From IMG/VR virus record IMGVR_UViG_3300043540_000114, positions 1 through 44,481 of that record: DNA of 44,481 bases; one strand, given 5' to 3'. The notes under the pieces are model-generated. The model made no database searches and was not told where the DNA came from. It worked only from the letters and a program-made list of their open reading frames with translations. Shown piece after piece: positions 17,962 to 25,227 of this stretch (positions are counted from its first letter, which is position 1; each line of letters opens with the position of its first letter). Source of the stretch: a virus. The position numbers and the translations under genes are program-made.

Positions 17962-18153
17962 CTACTCCTTTTGATCCTCTTCCAATACTATATTCAGCAG
18001 CGATAACCGCAAGGTCTTCCCAAACGTTTCCAAAAAATGTAACAAATCGTCGCTCGAAATCCCCAAATGTTTTGCAAAAGAAGATTGACTCTCCTTCCAG
18101 TTCTTGTCCATCCATTGCTTTAAGAAAATCCTGAATTTTTCTCTGGTTTCCAT
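17962..18153 (-). CDS. Small HTH DNA-binding protein, repressor candidate
   Basis: The only leftward gene, 63 residues. It contains a helix-turn-helix pattern, SFAKHLGISSDDLLHFLETFG (first 20 quoted residues and the final Gly), about residues 24-44, with Ala-Lys-x-Leu-Gly-Ile in the turn. It is divergent from a Cro-like gene, and palindromes lie between them, which is the layout of a phage switch. It has no C-terminal dimerisation or cleavage domain, so it would be much smaller than CI. The ribosome site is weak (GATATGGT before ATG). A longer overlapping frame starting at 18163 lacks domain character. Confidence 0.6.
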   Translation of the reverse strand: METREKFRIFLKQWMDKNWKESQSSFAKHLGISSDDLLHFLETFGKTLRLSLLNIVLEEDQKE

Positions 18154-18157
18154 ACCA

Positions 18158-18170
18158 TATCATTACAGGA
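18158..18170 (+). promoter_or_regulatory. Candidate operator half, copy 1
   Basis: TATCATTACAGGA here is repeated as TATCTTTACAGGA at 18210-18222, 12 of 13 bases equal and 52 bases apart. This copy lies just upstream of the leftward HTH gene start and over its possible -10 (TAATGA on the minus strand, 17 bases from TTCACA). Confidence 0.4.
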
Positions 18171-18184
18171 AAAAATGTATTTTG

Positions 18185-18199
18185 TGAAAATTATTTTCA
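18185..18199. promoter_or_regulatory. Candidate operator, perfect 15-base palindrome
   Basis: TGAAAAT-T-ATTTTCA is a perfect 7-1-7 palindrome midway between the divergent HTH genes and next to the rightward -35 (TTGACA at 18200). Size and place suit a repressor dimer site. Confidence 0.5.
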
Positions 18200-18228
18200 T
18201 TGACATAGGTATCTTTACAGGATACATA
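18200..18228 (+). promoter_or_regulatory. Candidate rightward early promoter with operator overlap
   Basis: TTGACA (18200-18205) is followed after 17 bases by TACATA (18223-18228). The -35 is perfect; the -10 is poor. A second palindrome, GTATC-N7-GATAC (18209-18225), lies over the spacer and -10, where a bound protein would block RNA polymerase. The start codon at 18235 is very close, so either a leaderless message or a start farther upstream must be considered. Confidence 0.45.
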
Positions 18229-18234
18229 GGAGCC

Positions 18235-18441
18235 ATGAAAAAAATCAATTATTCGAAAATTGCGAAACAAGCAGGGATATCAAGACAATTTCTATGCAAC
18301 ATCCTTGCTCAAAGAAAACGTCCGGCATGGGAAAAGGCCAAGCGCCTGGCTGAAGTTACCCATACCGATCCCATCCTCTGGCTGGAGGGGACCCCTGATG
18401 AAATCAAACGCGCAATAGCCAGTAAAGCGGAGTCGGAATGA
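18235..18441 (+). CDS. Cro-like HTH regulator
   Basis: 68 residues from ATG 18235, preceded by TAGGAG. Residues about 6-30 form an HTH: YSKIAKQAGISRQFLCNIL, then KRPAWEKAKRLAEVT, which fits the HTH_3/Cro pattern in which the second helix follows Gly-Ile-Ser. A C-terminal WLEG segment is also usual in such proteins (DPILWLEGTP). Divergent from the leftward HTH gene, it probably controls the early rightward operon that begins here. Confidence 0.75.
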   Translation: MKKINYSKIAKQAGISRQFLCNILAQRKRPAWEKAKRLAEVTHTDPILWLEGTPDEIKRAIASKAESE

Positions 18442-18444
18442 CAA

Positions 18445-19212
18445 ATGATTGACTCCATCCATCAATCAATGATCGGTATGGCCCTTAAATGTGGCGAACG
18501 GTTCAGGCGGCGGTACATCGAAGGGGAACGAGCACCTGCTGGAGTCGAGGCAGCGCGTGGGCAGGGGTTGCATGCGGCCAGCAAGGTGAACCTTCGGCAA
18601 AAGGTTTTAACCGGTGTCGATCTGCCCCTATCCGACATGATGGACGCTGCTCGTGATGGGTATGTGAAGCAGATCAGCGAAGGGGTGTATATGGCCCCGG
18701 ATGATGTCCCTTTTAAGAACACCATATTGAATCAGGGGCTGAATGAAGCCATCCGATTGACCGGGATTTATGCAGAGCGTGTGGCTCCCAGGATCAAGCC
18801 AAAACGGGTAGAGGAGCCGTTCAAACTGGATATTGGGTTGCCGATACCGTTGGGCGGGATCATTGATTATGAGGAAGCGGATTCGTTGGGCGATCTGAAA
18901 TCGGCTGGGAAACCGTGGCCGGAAGGAAGGATCAAGACAGAAATCCAGGCGAAGCTGTACAGCTATGTTTTCGAAAAAAAGACCGGTATCAGGCCAAGAT
19001 TTGACTATCATATCCATTCTGTCAAAGGAATGGCCCTTCAAACGCTTTCGGTTACGCCTACCATTGATGATTACCGGGCAATGCTGATGACGGTCAAAAG
19101 GTTCTGGTTGATGGTTCAGGCGGGGATTTTCCTTCCTGCAGAACCGGGAGCGTGGTGGTGTAGTGAGCGTTTCTGTCCCTTCTATTCGAGTTGTGCGTTT
19201 GTTGGAAATTGA
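18445..19212 (+). CDS. PD-(D/E)XK nuclease with Cys cluster (Cas4/RecB-like)
   Basis: 255 residues. The nuclease core is visible: Asp in GGIIDYEE (near residue 134), the D-x-K motif in GDLKSAGKPW (near 150) and Q-x-x-L-Y-S-Y (near 168). An N-terminal Cys in MALKCGERFRRRYIEG and three C-terminal Cys in WWCSERFCPFYSSC are arranged one plus three, as in Cas4, AddB and related exonucleases that hold a 4Fe-4S cluster. It probably acts as a DNA exonuclease in phage recombination together with the neighbouring genes. It starts 3 bases after the Cro-like gene, so it is under the early promoter. Confidence 0.8.
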   Translation: MIDSIHQSMIGMALKCGERFRRRYIEGERAPAGVEAARGQGLHAASKVNLRQKVLTGVDLPLSDMMDAARDGYVKQISEGVYMAPDDVPFKNTILNQGLNEAIRLTGIYAERVAPRIKPKRVEEPFKLDIGLPIPLGGIIDYEEADSLGDLKSAGKPWPEGRIKTEIQAKLYSYVFEKKTGIRPRFDYHIHSVKGMALQTLSVTPTIDDYRAMLMTVKRFWLMVQAGIFLPAEPGAWWCSERFCPFYSSCAFVGN

Positions 19213-19226
19213 AAGGGATCGCTGGC

Positions 19227-19985
19227 ATGGATATAAAAAATGAAGTGGCAATTATCAAAATAGACGAGATTATTAGAAGAAAACCATTTGACGGCCTCTT
19301 CCAGTTAGAAATTGAGACAGTTTCAAGAATAGAAAAGAGCATCAAGGAAAACGGCTATGATGAAAAATTCCCAGTCATTGTTTGGAAGGGTGAAAATGTC
19401 TGTATCGATGGGCACCAAAGGCTTTACGCGCTTCATCTTTTGAACAAAAAAACCGTCCCGGTTGTCTATGCTGAATTCAAAGATGAAAAAGAGGCAGTTG
19501 AATACGCCATCAGGATTCAGCGAGACCGGAGAAACATAACGGATGCTGAAATCGTCAAGCGGGTTCTTCTTTTGGATGAACGGAAAGAAGTCGGCGCGAA
19601 TCGGTATTCAAATGTAGGTGGTTCAAGTGAACCACCTACAAAACAACCAGAACCATCAGCCGAAACCACAGCCAAGAAAGCCGGGACGTCTGCAACGAAG
19701 GTCAAGAAGATTCGGACAATCAAAGACCATGCACCGTCTGAAATTATGGAAGCGGTTGAATCCGGTCAAATGTCAATCAATGAAGGTTATCGTGAAACAC
19801 AAAAAACAAGAAAAACGGAGGTAGGACATGAGAAACGGGAATCAGGTGACATCATCAAATTCGAAAAATCTTTCAATGCCTTTCTTGAACAGCTTATCCG
19901 AGCAAGAAACAACGGATGGGTGTCAATCGATAGGGAATATGCAGCAGAATGCACAAAGAGGCTCTCGAATATTGTTGGCGGTTAA
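19227..19985 (+). CDS. ParB-like nuclease-domain protein 1
   Basis: 252 residues from ATG 19227. The N-terminal 90 residues follow the ParB/Srx pattern: an Ile-Lys-Ile-Asp-Glu-Ile start, FPVIVWKGENVCIDGHQRLY with the G-H-Q-R motif near residue 60, and VPVVYAEFKDE. A middle segment (about 110-195) is rich in Pro, Thr and Lys, followed by helical VKKIRTIKDHAPSEIMEAVE, similar to the central HTH-like region of ParB. No ParA partner was found. Such proteins in phages may regulate, nick or bind DNA. The last 158 bases overlap the next gene in another frame. Confidence 0.7.
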   Translation: MDIKNEVAIIKIDEIIRRKPFDGLFQLEIETVSRIEKSIKENGYDEKFPVIVWKGENVCIDGHQRLYALHLLNKKTVPVVYAEFKDEKEAVEYAIRIQRDRRNITDAEIVKRVLLLDERKEVGANRYSNVGGSSEPPTKQPEPSAETTAKKAGTSATKVKKIRTIKDHAPSEIMEAVESGQMSINEGYRETQKTRKTEVGHEKRESGDIIKFEKSFNAFLEQLIRARNNGWVSIDREYAAECTKRLSNIVGG

Positions 19986-20868
19986 TCCTAAAGATTACGC
20001 CATGAGAACGATTATCGAGCACATGCTTATGGATACAAAAGATATAAAGTTTAATGCTGAGTATCAAAGGACGCTTGAACAGTGGCGGCTTAAAAAAATT
20101 ATAGCGTCAATGCGTGCTTATGGTTATTGGCCATCTGAAGTAATCGTTTTGAATGAAAAACACGAAGTGGTTGACGGACAACACAGGACAAAAGCGGCCA
20201 TTAATATCGGCATAAAACAAGTCCCTGTTTGCATTGTCACGTTTCCGAATAAAAAGCTTGAGGCGAAGTTCTTCGCAGACAAAAGCAACTACAACTGCAA
20301 CTTAAAACCGGTTGATTTCTGGCACGCGAGATATCTTTCAGGGCACCCAGTAGCAGAAGCTTTATATAAACTTGAGGCTGACAAATCATGCAATTTGTAT
20401 AACAGAGTAGCCCTAAAAGGGCGAGAAAGCAAAACTACGAAATATATAATTAATCAAGTGCTTTCGATGTTTTGCATGATTACAAGAATGAACGATTCAA
20501 ATTGGCGGAAAGATAATGATGATCAATTGATGAATAAAATTTTAGAAATTAGTTATGACAAATTAGTGGCTAAAATTAATCAATTTACAACATGGCTGGA
20601 ACAGAGCTTCGGATTAAAGGGAGGTTCAATGGCTTATGAAACATCTCACTTCAGGTCAATCCTGAAATTTTATTCGATCATTGAAGATCATGGAGACGCT
20701 CAAAAAAGCGAGTCAATAAAAAAAATGAGGAGTTACATCTTTACATCAGAGCTATCAAAATTAACCCACACAGCGAGGGTTTATGCGTTGATAGCACACT
20801 ACAACAAGGGAAAAATGGATAAAAACAAAATTTCCTATGAGCCAATAGAGAAGGAGGAGAAAGCATGA
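19828..20868 (+). CDS. ParB-like nuclease-domain protein 2
   Basis: 346 residues if it begins at ATG 19828, which has an excellent ribosome site (CGGAGGTAGGAC) although it lies inside the preceding gene. A later in-frame ATG at 20002 would avoid the overlap but has a weak site. The ParB-like core is VIVLNEKHEVVDGQHRTKAA (near residues 103-122), containing D-G-Q-H-R, then VPVCIVTFPNK. The rest is helical and charged. The first 58 residues are Ser-, Asn- and Gln-rich, as if shaped by the overlapping frame. Two ParB-like genes side by side suggest duplication followed by wide divergence. Confidence 0.65.
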   Translation: MRNGNQVTSSNSKNLSMPFLNSLSEQETTDGCQSIGNMQQNAQRGSRILLAVNPKDYAMRTIIEHMLMDTKDIKFNAEYQRTLEQWRLKKIIASMRAYGYWPSEVIVLNEKHEVVDGQHRTKAAINIGIKQVPVCIVTFPNKKLEAKFFADKSNYNCNLKPVDFWHARYLSGHPVAEALYKLEADKSCNLYNRVALKGRESKTTKYIINQVLSMFCMITRMNDSNWRKDNDDQLMNKILEISYDKLVAKINQFTTWLEQSFGLKGGSMAYETSHFRSILKFYSIIEDHGDAQKSESIKKMRSYIFTSELSKLTHTARVYALIAHYNKGKMDKNKISYEPIEKEEKA

Positions 20869-21989
20869 AAAGCGAAGTTGAAACACTGGAAGCGGAAGTT
20901 TTAGACAGTATTCAGCCATTTACAGGAACGCCTGTTGCGAACAATGTGGCGGATCAGGTGATTTTATCTGGCGGAGCGATGCAGCAGACGAAAACGGCAT
21001 ACACAACAGCCGTTGCGGTTCAACAGCCAAGGAGTATCGCAAAAATTGCAAACAACGTCCTTGAGGAAGCCAGGCTTGCAGGTAAATCATTTTATTATCG
21101 GTGGACGGTGAAAAACAAGGATGGATCGAAGTCGATAGTTCAGGGCGCATCAATCGATTTGGCAATGGCTTTGTGCAGACATTATGGGAATTGTGTTGTG
21201 GATGTGGATGCCAGCGAGACGGCCACTCATTACATGATGAAGGGAATCTTTATCGATCTGGAATCCGGCTTCACCTGCCCCCGGCTTTTCCGGCAGCGGA
21301 AGGGGCAGGGAATAGGGATGAAGGACAAAGACCGCCAAGAGGATATCGTATTCCAGATCGGGCAATCAAAAGCGATCCGGAACGCCGTCATAAAGGCTAT
21401 GCCGGAATGGCTCATTGAGCGGGCTATTGAAGTTGCAACCGAAGCCGAACTGAACAAAGCAAAAAAAGAGAATCCCTATCTTGCCCGGCAAAAGGTCATT
21501 GAATTCTTTGGACAGTATGGCGTGACGCCCGACCGGATCGAGGCGGAGCGAAAGCGTCCGATTGATCAGTGGACACCGGATGATATCGTTGATCTTCGGG
21601 GTATGGCGTCCGCCTTGAAAGAAAGGCGTATCGGGCCGGAAGAACTGTTTCCTCCGGTTGTTCAACCCCTCCAAACTTCCCCATCAATAAGTCCGGCACA
21701 GGCCGAGACTCCCACCAAATCTAACCCGCAAAATCAATCACCGGAGACCGGAGAGGAGGCCCGGACTCCGGCCCCTACCCTTGTTCAAGAACAAAATGTG
21801 CAGGCGGAAACCTCATACACCGCAGATCAATTGAAAATACTCCGGAATCTGGACGTGGCAATCAATGATTTTCCGAATGAATACCGGGAAGCGCTGAAAA
21901 AGTTAAAGCTGAAACCTGGGAAACACGATTCCGATGAAGCTTCGAAAATCATGGCGATGATCAATCAAATTATTGATAGCAGTTTTTAG
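20865..21989 (+). CDS. Probable phage recombination or DNA-annealing-associated protein
   Basis: 374 residues, with GAAGGAGGAGAAAGC before ATG. The central region (about 65-190) has VQGASIDLAMALCRHYGN, then an acidic strand, then DIVFQIGQSKAIRNAVIKAM. This matches a widespread phage early protein family in which a Gly-x-Ser-x-Asp/Arg-Leu-Ala motif is followed by a trade-mark Ala-Asn-x-x-Ala segment; here the latter appears as QSKAIRNAV. Residues 205-260 (FFGQYGVTPDRIEAERKRP) also fit. A Pro/Gln-rich linker (265-320) and a small helical end follow. The genes around it (nuclease, SMC-like ATPase) support a recombination role, but the biochemical activity is not established here. Confidence 0.55.
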   Translation: MKSEVETLEAEVLDSIQPFTGTPVANNVADQVILSGGAMQQTKTAYTTAVAVQQPRSIAKIANNVLEEARLAGKSFYYRWTVKNKDGSKSIVQGASIDLAMALCRHYGNCVVDVDASETATHYMMKGIFIDLESGFTCPRLFRQRKGQGIGMKDKDRQEDIVFQIGQSKAIRNAVIKAMPEWLIERAIEVATEAELNKAKKENPYLARQKVIEFFGQYGVTPDRIEAERKRPIDQWTPDDIVDLRGMASALKERRIGPEELFPPVVQPLQTSPSISPAQAETPTKSNPQNQSPETGEEARTPAPTLVQEQNVQAETSYTADQLKILRNLDVAINDFPNEYREALKKLKLKPGKHDSDEASKIMAMINQIIDSSF

Positions 21990-22061
21990 GGTTAACCATT
22001 CACCTTAATGAGGCATGCCTCTCTTATTGATGGGGTATGCCGATGGCTGATGGAGGGAAAA

Positions 22062-22970
22062 ATGATAACGAAAATCAAAGGTAAAGGTTTTAAGGGTACC
22101 GATTTTATAGATTCGATAGGACGCCTCAATTTGTATATCGGGCCGAACGGATCCGGTAAAACGGCGCGAAGCATGGCCGTAGCCTTGGCGGTTCAAGGAT
22201 ATGTGCCGTCGCAGGGCAAGACGAATCAAGCTATTTTTCAAGCGGGTGCATCACCAGATAGTGACCGGTTCGCGGTTGAGGTGGAATCAAATTACAAGGT
22301 TTCATTTTACCGGAGATGGCTCAAAAGAGGTGATGGCACGGTAACTGTAGATGTATTAGTGAATGGGCGGAAAGCAAGCACACAGGTTTTTGCCGCAGAA
22401 ATGGCTCGATGCGGAGGAGGGTATGTTATCGCAGACATTTCCCTGTTCATGGGGCTGAGTGATCGGAAAAAAATCGATGAAATCTTCCGACTGTATCCCC
22501 CTGATGATGATATGGCAAATATCGAGCAGGAGCTTGAGGAAAAACGTGAAGCGCTGAATCGATGCCAGCAGCAGTTTAAGAATGCCGAAAAAATATGGGA
22601 AAGATTGACGAATCAAAAAGAACGACTGGAACAACCCCAGATGCCTCTGGAAGATTGCAAGAGCGAATATGATGCTTTGTCTATGCGACTTATCGAATTG
22701 CGCCGTGCTGCACAGGAGGAGCAAAATAGGCATCAACAGGAAACACATATAAACTTGAAGCCAGATGTTATCCCATCTGATATCGGGAAAGATGTTGCCC
22801 CATCTGATACCGGGAGAAAAGATTGGCAGCCAATTGGGGGGTTGCGACAGATGGCAATAGATGCGCTCGAAACTGTTTTGAAAACCATGATGCAAGCAGG
22901 GTGTACGAGTTGCGCAGCAGGATTGATAGCCAAGAAGCAATTAAAGAGGATCAGGGGGGCCGAGGCATGA
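22062..22970 (+). CDS. Rad50/SMC-like ATPase, N-terminal half
   Basis: 302 residues from ATG 22062 with GGAGGGA before it. Residues 26-33 are the Walker A loop GPNGSGKT, following a strand of SMC/RecF type (NLYIGPNGSGKT). A Q-loop-like region and VIADISLFMGLSDRKKIDEI follow. Residues 140-235 are strongly coiled coil. Near residue 280 comes CTSC, a C-x-x-C like the Rad50 zinc hook, close to the end of the protein. There is no ABC signature or Walker B; these lie in the next gene, whose start overlaps this stop. The two products probably join at the hook and heads to form one SMC-like unit. Confidence 0.75.
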   Translation: MITKIKGKGFKGTDFIDSIGRLNLYIGPNGSGKTARSMAVALAVQGYVPSQGKTNQAIFQAGASPDSDRFAVEVESNYKVSFYRRWLKRGDGTVTVDVLVNGRKASTQVFAAEMARCGGGYVIADISLFMGLSDRKKIDEIFRLYPPDDDMANIEQELEEKREALNRCQQQFKNAEKIWERLTNQKERLEQPQMPLEDCKSEYDALSMRLIELRRAAQEEQNRHQQETHINLKPDVIPSDIGKDVAPSDTGRKDWQPIGGLRQMAIDALETVLKTMMQAGCTSCAAGLIAKKQLKRIRGAEA

Positions 22971-23533
22971 AACAGGACATTGCAGAAGAAATCAGCGAGA
23001 TCGAAGCCAAAAAGGCATGGTTAGAAAACCAAATTCAGGTTCACAACGAGATCGCCTTACTTGAGCGGCAGATCGAAGAAATCAGGGAAGAAATGCAAGA
23101 CTCAGAAGTAATGCTTCAAGCGCTCAAAGAGGAGGTGGATGACTACGCAAGCCAGAAGGCATTTTATGTGGCGAAAACATGCAGTACATTGGCGGATAAG
23201 GCTTCGCAGCTTTTGCCGAGCGGGAGTATTTATATCGATATCGGTGAAGGAGATGTAGTAAAAATCGGGTGGATCAGGGAAGATGGCGTCATGGTGCCAT
23301 ATCCTGGACTTTCGGGAGGCCAGAAGGTGGCTTTTGATATGGCCGTTTCAGTGGCACTTTTGGGTGTAGATAAAAACAAAATCTTGGTGGTTGAGGCGGC
23401 GGAATTGGATTCTGAACATTTACTGAATTTGCTTACGCATATTCAAAAGGAGATTCCAGAACAAACACAGATAATTGTGAATACATGCCATGAAGTAGAG
23501 GCGCCTCAAGGATGGATAGTGAATAGACTTTAA
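22967..23533 (+). CDS. Rad50/SMC-like ATPase, C-terminal half
   Basis: 188 residues with its ATG overlapping the preceding stop (ATGA). The first 75 residues are a charged coiled coil. Residues about 115-120 are LSGGQK, the ABC signature, followed by a helix (VAFDMAVSVALLG) and a Walker B-like strand KILVVEAAELD near 138, where Glu-Ala-Ala-Glu stands in the place of the usual Asp-Glu. A late strand IIVNTCHEVEAP supplies the switch His. It lacks Walker A and must pair with the upstream product. This is a natural split of one SMC/Rad50 chain at the hook, not a frameshift: the frames overlap by an in-phase ATGA and each has a clean start. Confidence 0.75.
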   Translation: MKQDIAEEISEIEAKKAWLENQIQVHNEIALLERQIEEIREEMQDSEVMLQALKEEVDDYASQKAFYVAKTCSTLADKASQLLPSGSIYIDIGEGDVVKIGWIREDGVMVPYPGLSGGQKVAFDMAVSVALLGVDKNKILVVEAAELDSEHLLNLLTHIQKEIPEQTQIIVNTCHEVEAPQGWIVNRL

Positions 23534-23544
23534 CAGATACCTCC

Positions 23545-23640
23545 ACGGTCGTCGCCGGGTCCGGCCGTAGCTTGCCCTCGCAAAGCTGGTTTTCTCAATT
23601 TTATCCAGCAGAAAGGACAAGAGGCCCGGCAACAATATAG
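23545..23640 (+). ncRNA. Possible structured leader or small RNA
   Basis: The 141 bases between two genes can fold: GCCGGGTC (23554-23561) with GGCCCGGC (23623-23630) as a closing stem, and inside it AGCTT (23569-23573) with AAGCT (23583-23587) or, partly exclusive, GCTGG (23585-23589) with CCAGC (23605-23609). This could be a leader of the next gene or a small RNA. No family is recognised. Confidence 0.25.
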
Positions 23641-23674
23641 TGCGATGATAAACCAATAAATTGGAGGAAACGGA

Positions 23675-24214
23675 ATGATTTTGGACATATTAGATTATCG
23701 AGAGCGAATGAAATATTACGCTGTTGTAAGTATCTGTTTGCTATCCATCAACACGATGCTGTTGATCGGGATTTTATGGAAAGCAAAGACAGCAACTGAG
23801 GTACTTGTGCGCCAAACAGCCTTGATGGAACAAGAGAAGGTGTCGCAAGAGACAGTGGAAGATCCAAAGCCAGAAGAACAATCATCGCAAAAAATGTATT
23901 TTGAACGAATAACGTCTATCAAGGCAACCGTAACAGCCTATACAGCACACAGAAAAGAAACCGGCGGTGTTCCTAGGAGAACCGCAATTATGGAAAAACC
24001 CGTACCTGGATGGACATGCGCAGTCAGCCGTGACTTATCTCATTGGCTTGGCGGACGAGTATGGATCGAGGGCATAGGCGTTCGTAGGGTAAACGATGTA
24101 ATGAACAATCGATTTAGCCACAGGGTTGATGTGCTGGTAGGGAACTCCAGTGAAGCCGCTCAAATTGCGGCTGGGTGGAAACAAGTGGTGTACCTGGGGC
24201 GGGATCAGGGATGA
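23675..24214 (+). CDS. 3D-domain membrane protein, cell-wall lytic candidate
   Basis: 179 residues with TTGGAGG before ATG. One membrane segment spans residues about 14-35. After a polar stretch, residues about 83-175 match the 3D domain: VTAYTAHRKETGG, then TAIMEKPVPGWTCAVSRDL, then GRVWIEGIGVRRVNDVM and HRVDVLVGNSSEA, with the expected Asp residues. The 3D domain occurs in lytic transglycosylases and Gram-positive stationary phase wall enzymes. With an N-terminal anchor it would face the periplasm. It stands among early DNA genes, not in the lysis cassette, which suggests a role early in infection or in the host envelope. Confidence 0.7.
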   Translation: MILDILDYRERMKYYAVVSICLLSINTMLLIGILWKAKTATEVLVRQTALMEQEKVSQETVEDPKPEEQSSQKMYFERITSIKATVTAYTAHRKETGGVPRRTAIMEKPVPGWTCAVSRDLSHWLGGRVWIEGIGVRRVNDVMNNRFSHRVDVLVGNSSEAAQIAAGWKQVVYLGRDQG

Positions 24215-24354
24215 ATTGGAAATATTATGAGTTTTCAGAATGCCCCGAATGCGGTGAAACAATGGAGGTCCTGAAAAATGAAAACGGCAATCGTCAAACT
24301 GGAAAGCGTATCACCTATCACCTTTGGGCGTTATCATCTCACGCCGAAACTTGA
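24211..24354 (+). CDS. Small protein with one CxxC knuckle (possible)
   Basis: 47 codons. The ATG overlaps the 3D-domain gene stop (ATGA), suggesting coupling. The sequence holds SECPECGETMEVL, a C-x-x-C knuckle as in zinc ribbons, but no second pair. The last 25 codons overlap the next gene in another frame. It may be a real micro-protein or a leader that couples translation. Confidence 0.35.
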   Translation: MNWKYYEFSECPECGETMEVLKNENGNRQTGKRITYHLWALSSHAET

Positions 24355-24835
24355 TCGGGAATTAGATGACGATTATGAAAAACGCACATGGCGAGAAAAG
24401 GTTCATGCCGATCAAGATGGGAACGTGTATTTGACGCCCATGATGCTCAAAAACTGCCTTGCGGAGGCCCCGAAATTCATGGGCGCTCAAATTCCTGGAA
24501 AAGGCAAAGCAACTTACACCAAACACTTTGAGGCCGGTATTTTAATTACAGACCCCATCTATCTCGGAGTTAAAAAAGAAGATGTTGAAGAGTTATGGCT
24601 ATATGTTCCATCCGATGGACAACGAGGAGGAACCAAGCGGGTGATGAAATGTTTTCCACTCGTTCGAGAATGGAAAGGGGAAGCAACAATTTATGTGCTG
24701 GATGAAATTATCACCAAGGATGTCCTTCAGAGGTTTTTGACGGCTGCCGGGCAGTTTATTGGCATGGGTAGCCTGCGGGTACGAAACAACGGCCTTCATG
24801 GTAGATTTAATGGCCAGATAGTATCGTTCGGTTAA
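24278..24835 (+). CDS. Unknown early protein with RAMP-like Gly-rich C-terminus
   Basis: 185 residues with ATGGAGGTCC before ATG. Features are an N-terminal strand (KTAIVKLESVSPITFG), LTPMMLKNCLAEAPKFMG in the middle, and a C-terminal Gly-rich segment, AAGQFIGMGSLRVRNNG followed by LHGRF. The strand arrangement and the final Gly-rich loop recall the RAMP/ferredoxin-like fold of Cas proteins, and similar proteins are met in phage early regions. This is a fold-level impression; no RNA-processing role is claimed. It is the last gene before the pentamer/hairpin array. Confidence 0.45.
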   Translation: MKTAIVKLESVSPITFGRYHLTPKLDRELDDDYEKRTWREKVHADQDGNVYLTPMMLKNCLAEAPKFMGAQIPGKGKATYTKHFEAGILITDPIYLGVKKEDVEELWLYVPSDGQRGGTKRVMKCFPLVREWKGEATIYVLDEIITKDVLQRFLTAAGQFIGMGSLRVRNNGLHGRFNGQIVSFG

Positions 24836-24955
24836 AATGCGATGGGTAGAGATGTGTTCATGATATGAGACGGGACCGGATCGGATCAGACGCGACATGA
24901 CCGGGCATGACGGGATAAGATCGAATGGGACATGACATGACTAAACAAGAACAGA

Positions 24956-25012
24956 CATGATCAACTTTCAAGGCATCCGATGGATGTCTTGATGGGTGAT
25001 TATGTCACCAAA
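24956..25012 (+). repeat. Hairpin module 1 of pentamer array
   Basis: CATGATCA, then stem CAAGGCATCC/GGATGTCTTG (24969-24978 with 24982-24991, loop GAT, one G-U), then palindrome GGTGATTATGTCACC ending in AAA. Confidence 0.8.
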
Positions 25013-25091
25013 ACGAAGCAACCTGACTTAACATGATCGGACTTGACGAGACATGACACGATCGGACGAGACAAGATCAGACAAGACCAGA

Positions 25092-25148
25092 CATGATCAA
25101 CTCGAAACCGTTCAGATTGAACGGTTTCAGGGTGATCATGGCACCAAA
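25092..25148 (+). repeat. Hairpin module 2 of pentamer array
   Basis: CATGATCA, then stem GAAACCGTTCA/TGAACGGTTTC (25104-25114 with 25118-25128, loop GAT, perfect 11 pairs), then GGTGATCATGGCACC and AAA. The stem sequence is unrelated to module 1, but the pairing and 3-base loop are kept. Confidence 0.8.
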
Positions 25149-25227
25149 ATGAAGCGACCTGACTTGACGTGACCAGACTGGACAAGATGCGATGCGACCT
25201 GACAAGACAAGATCAGACAAGACCAGA

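Noticed and set aside
17954-18163. Alternative 69-residue minus-strand frame over the repressor candidate
   Set aside because: The other frame has a clear helix-turn-helix pattern; this one has none.
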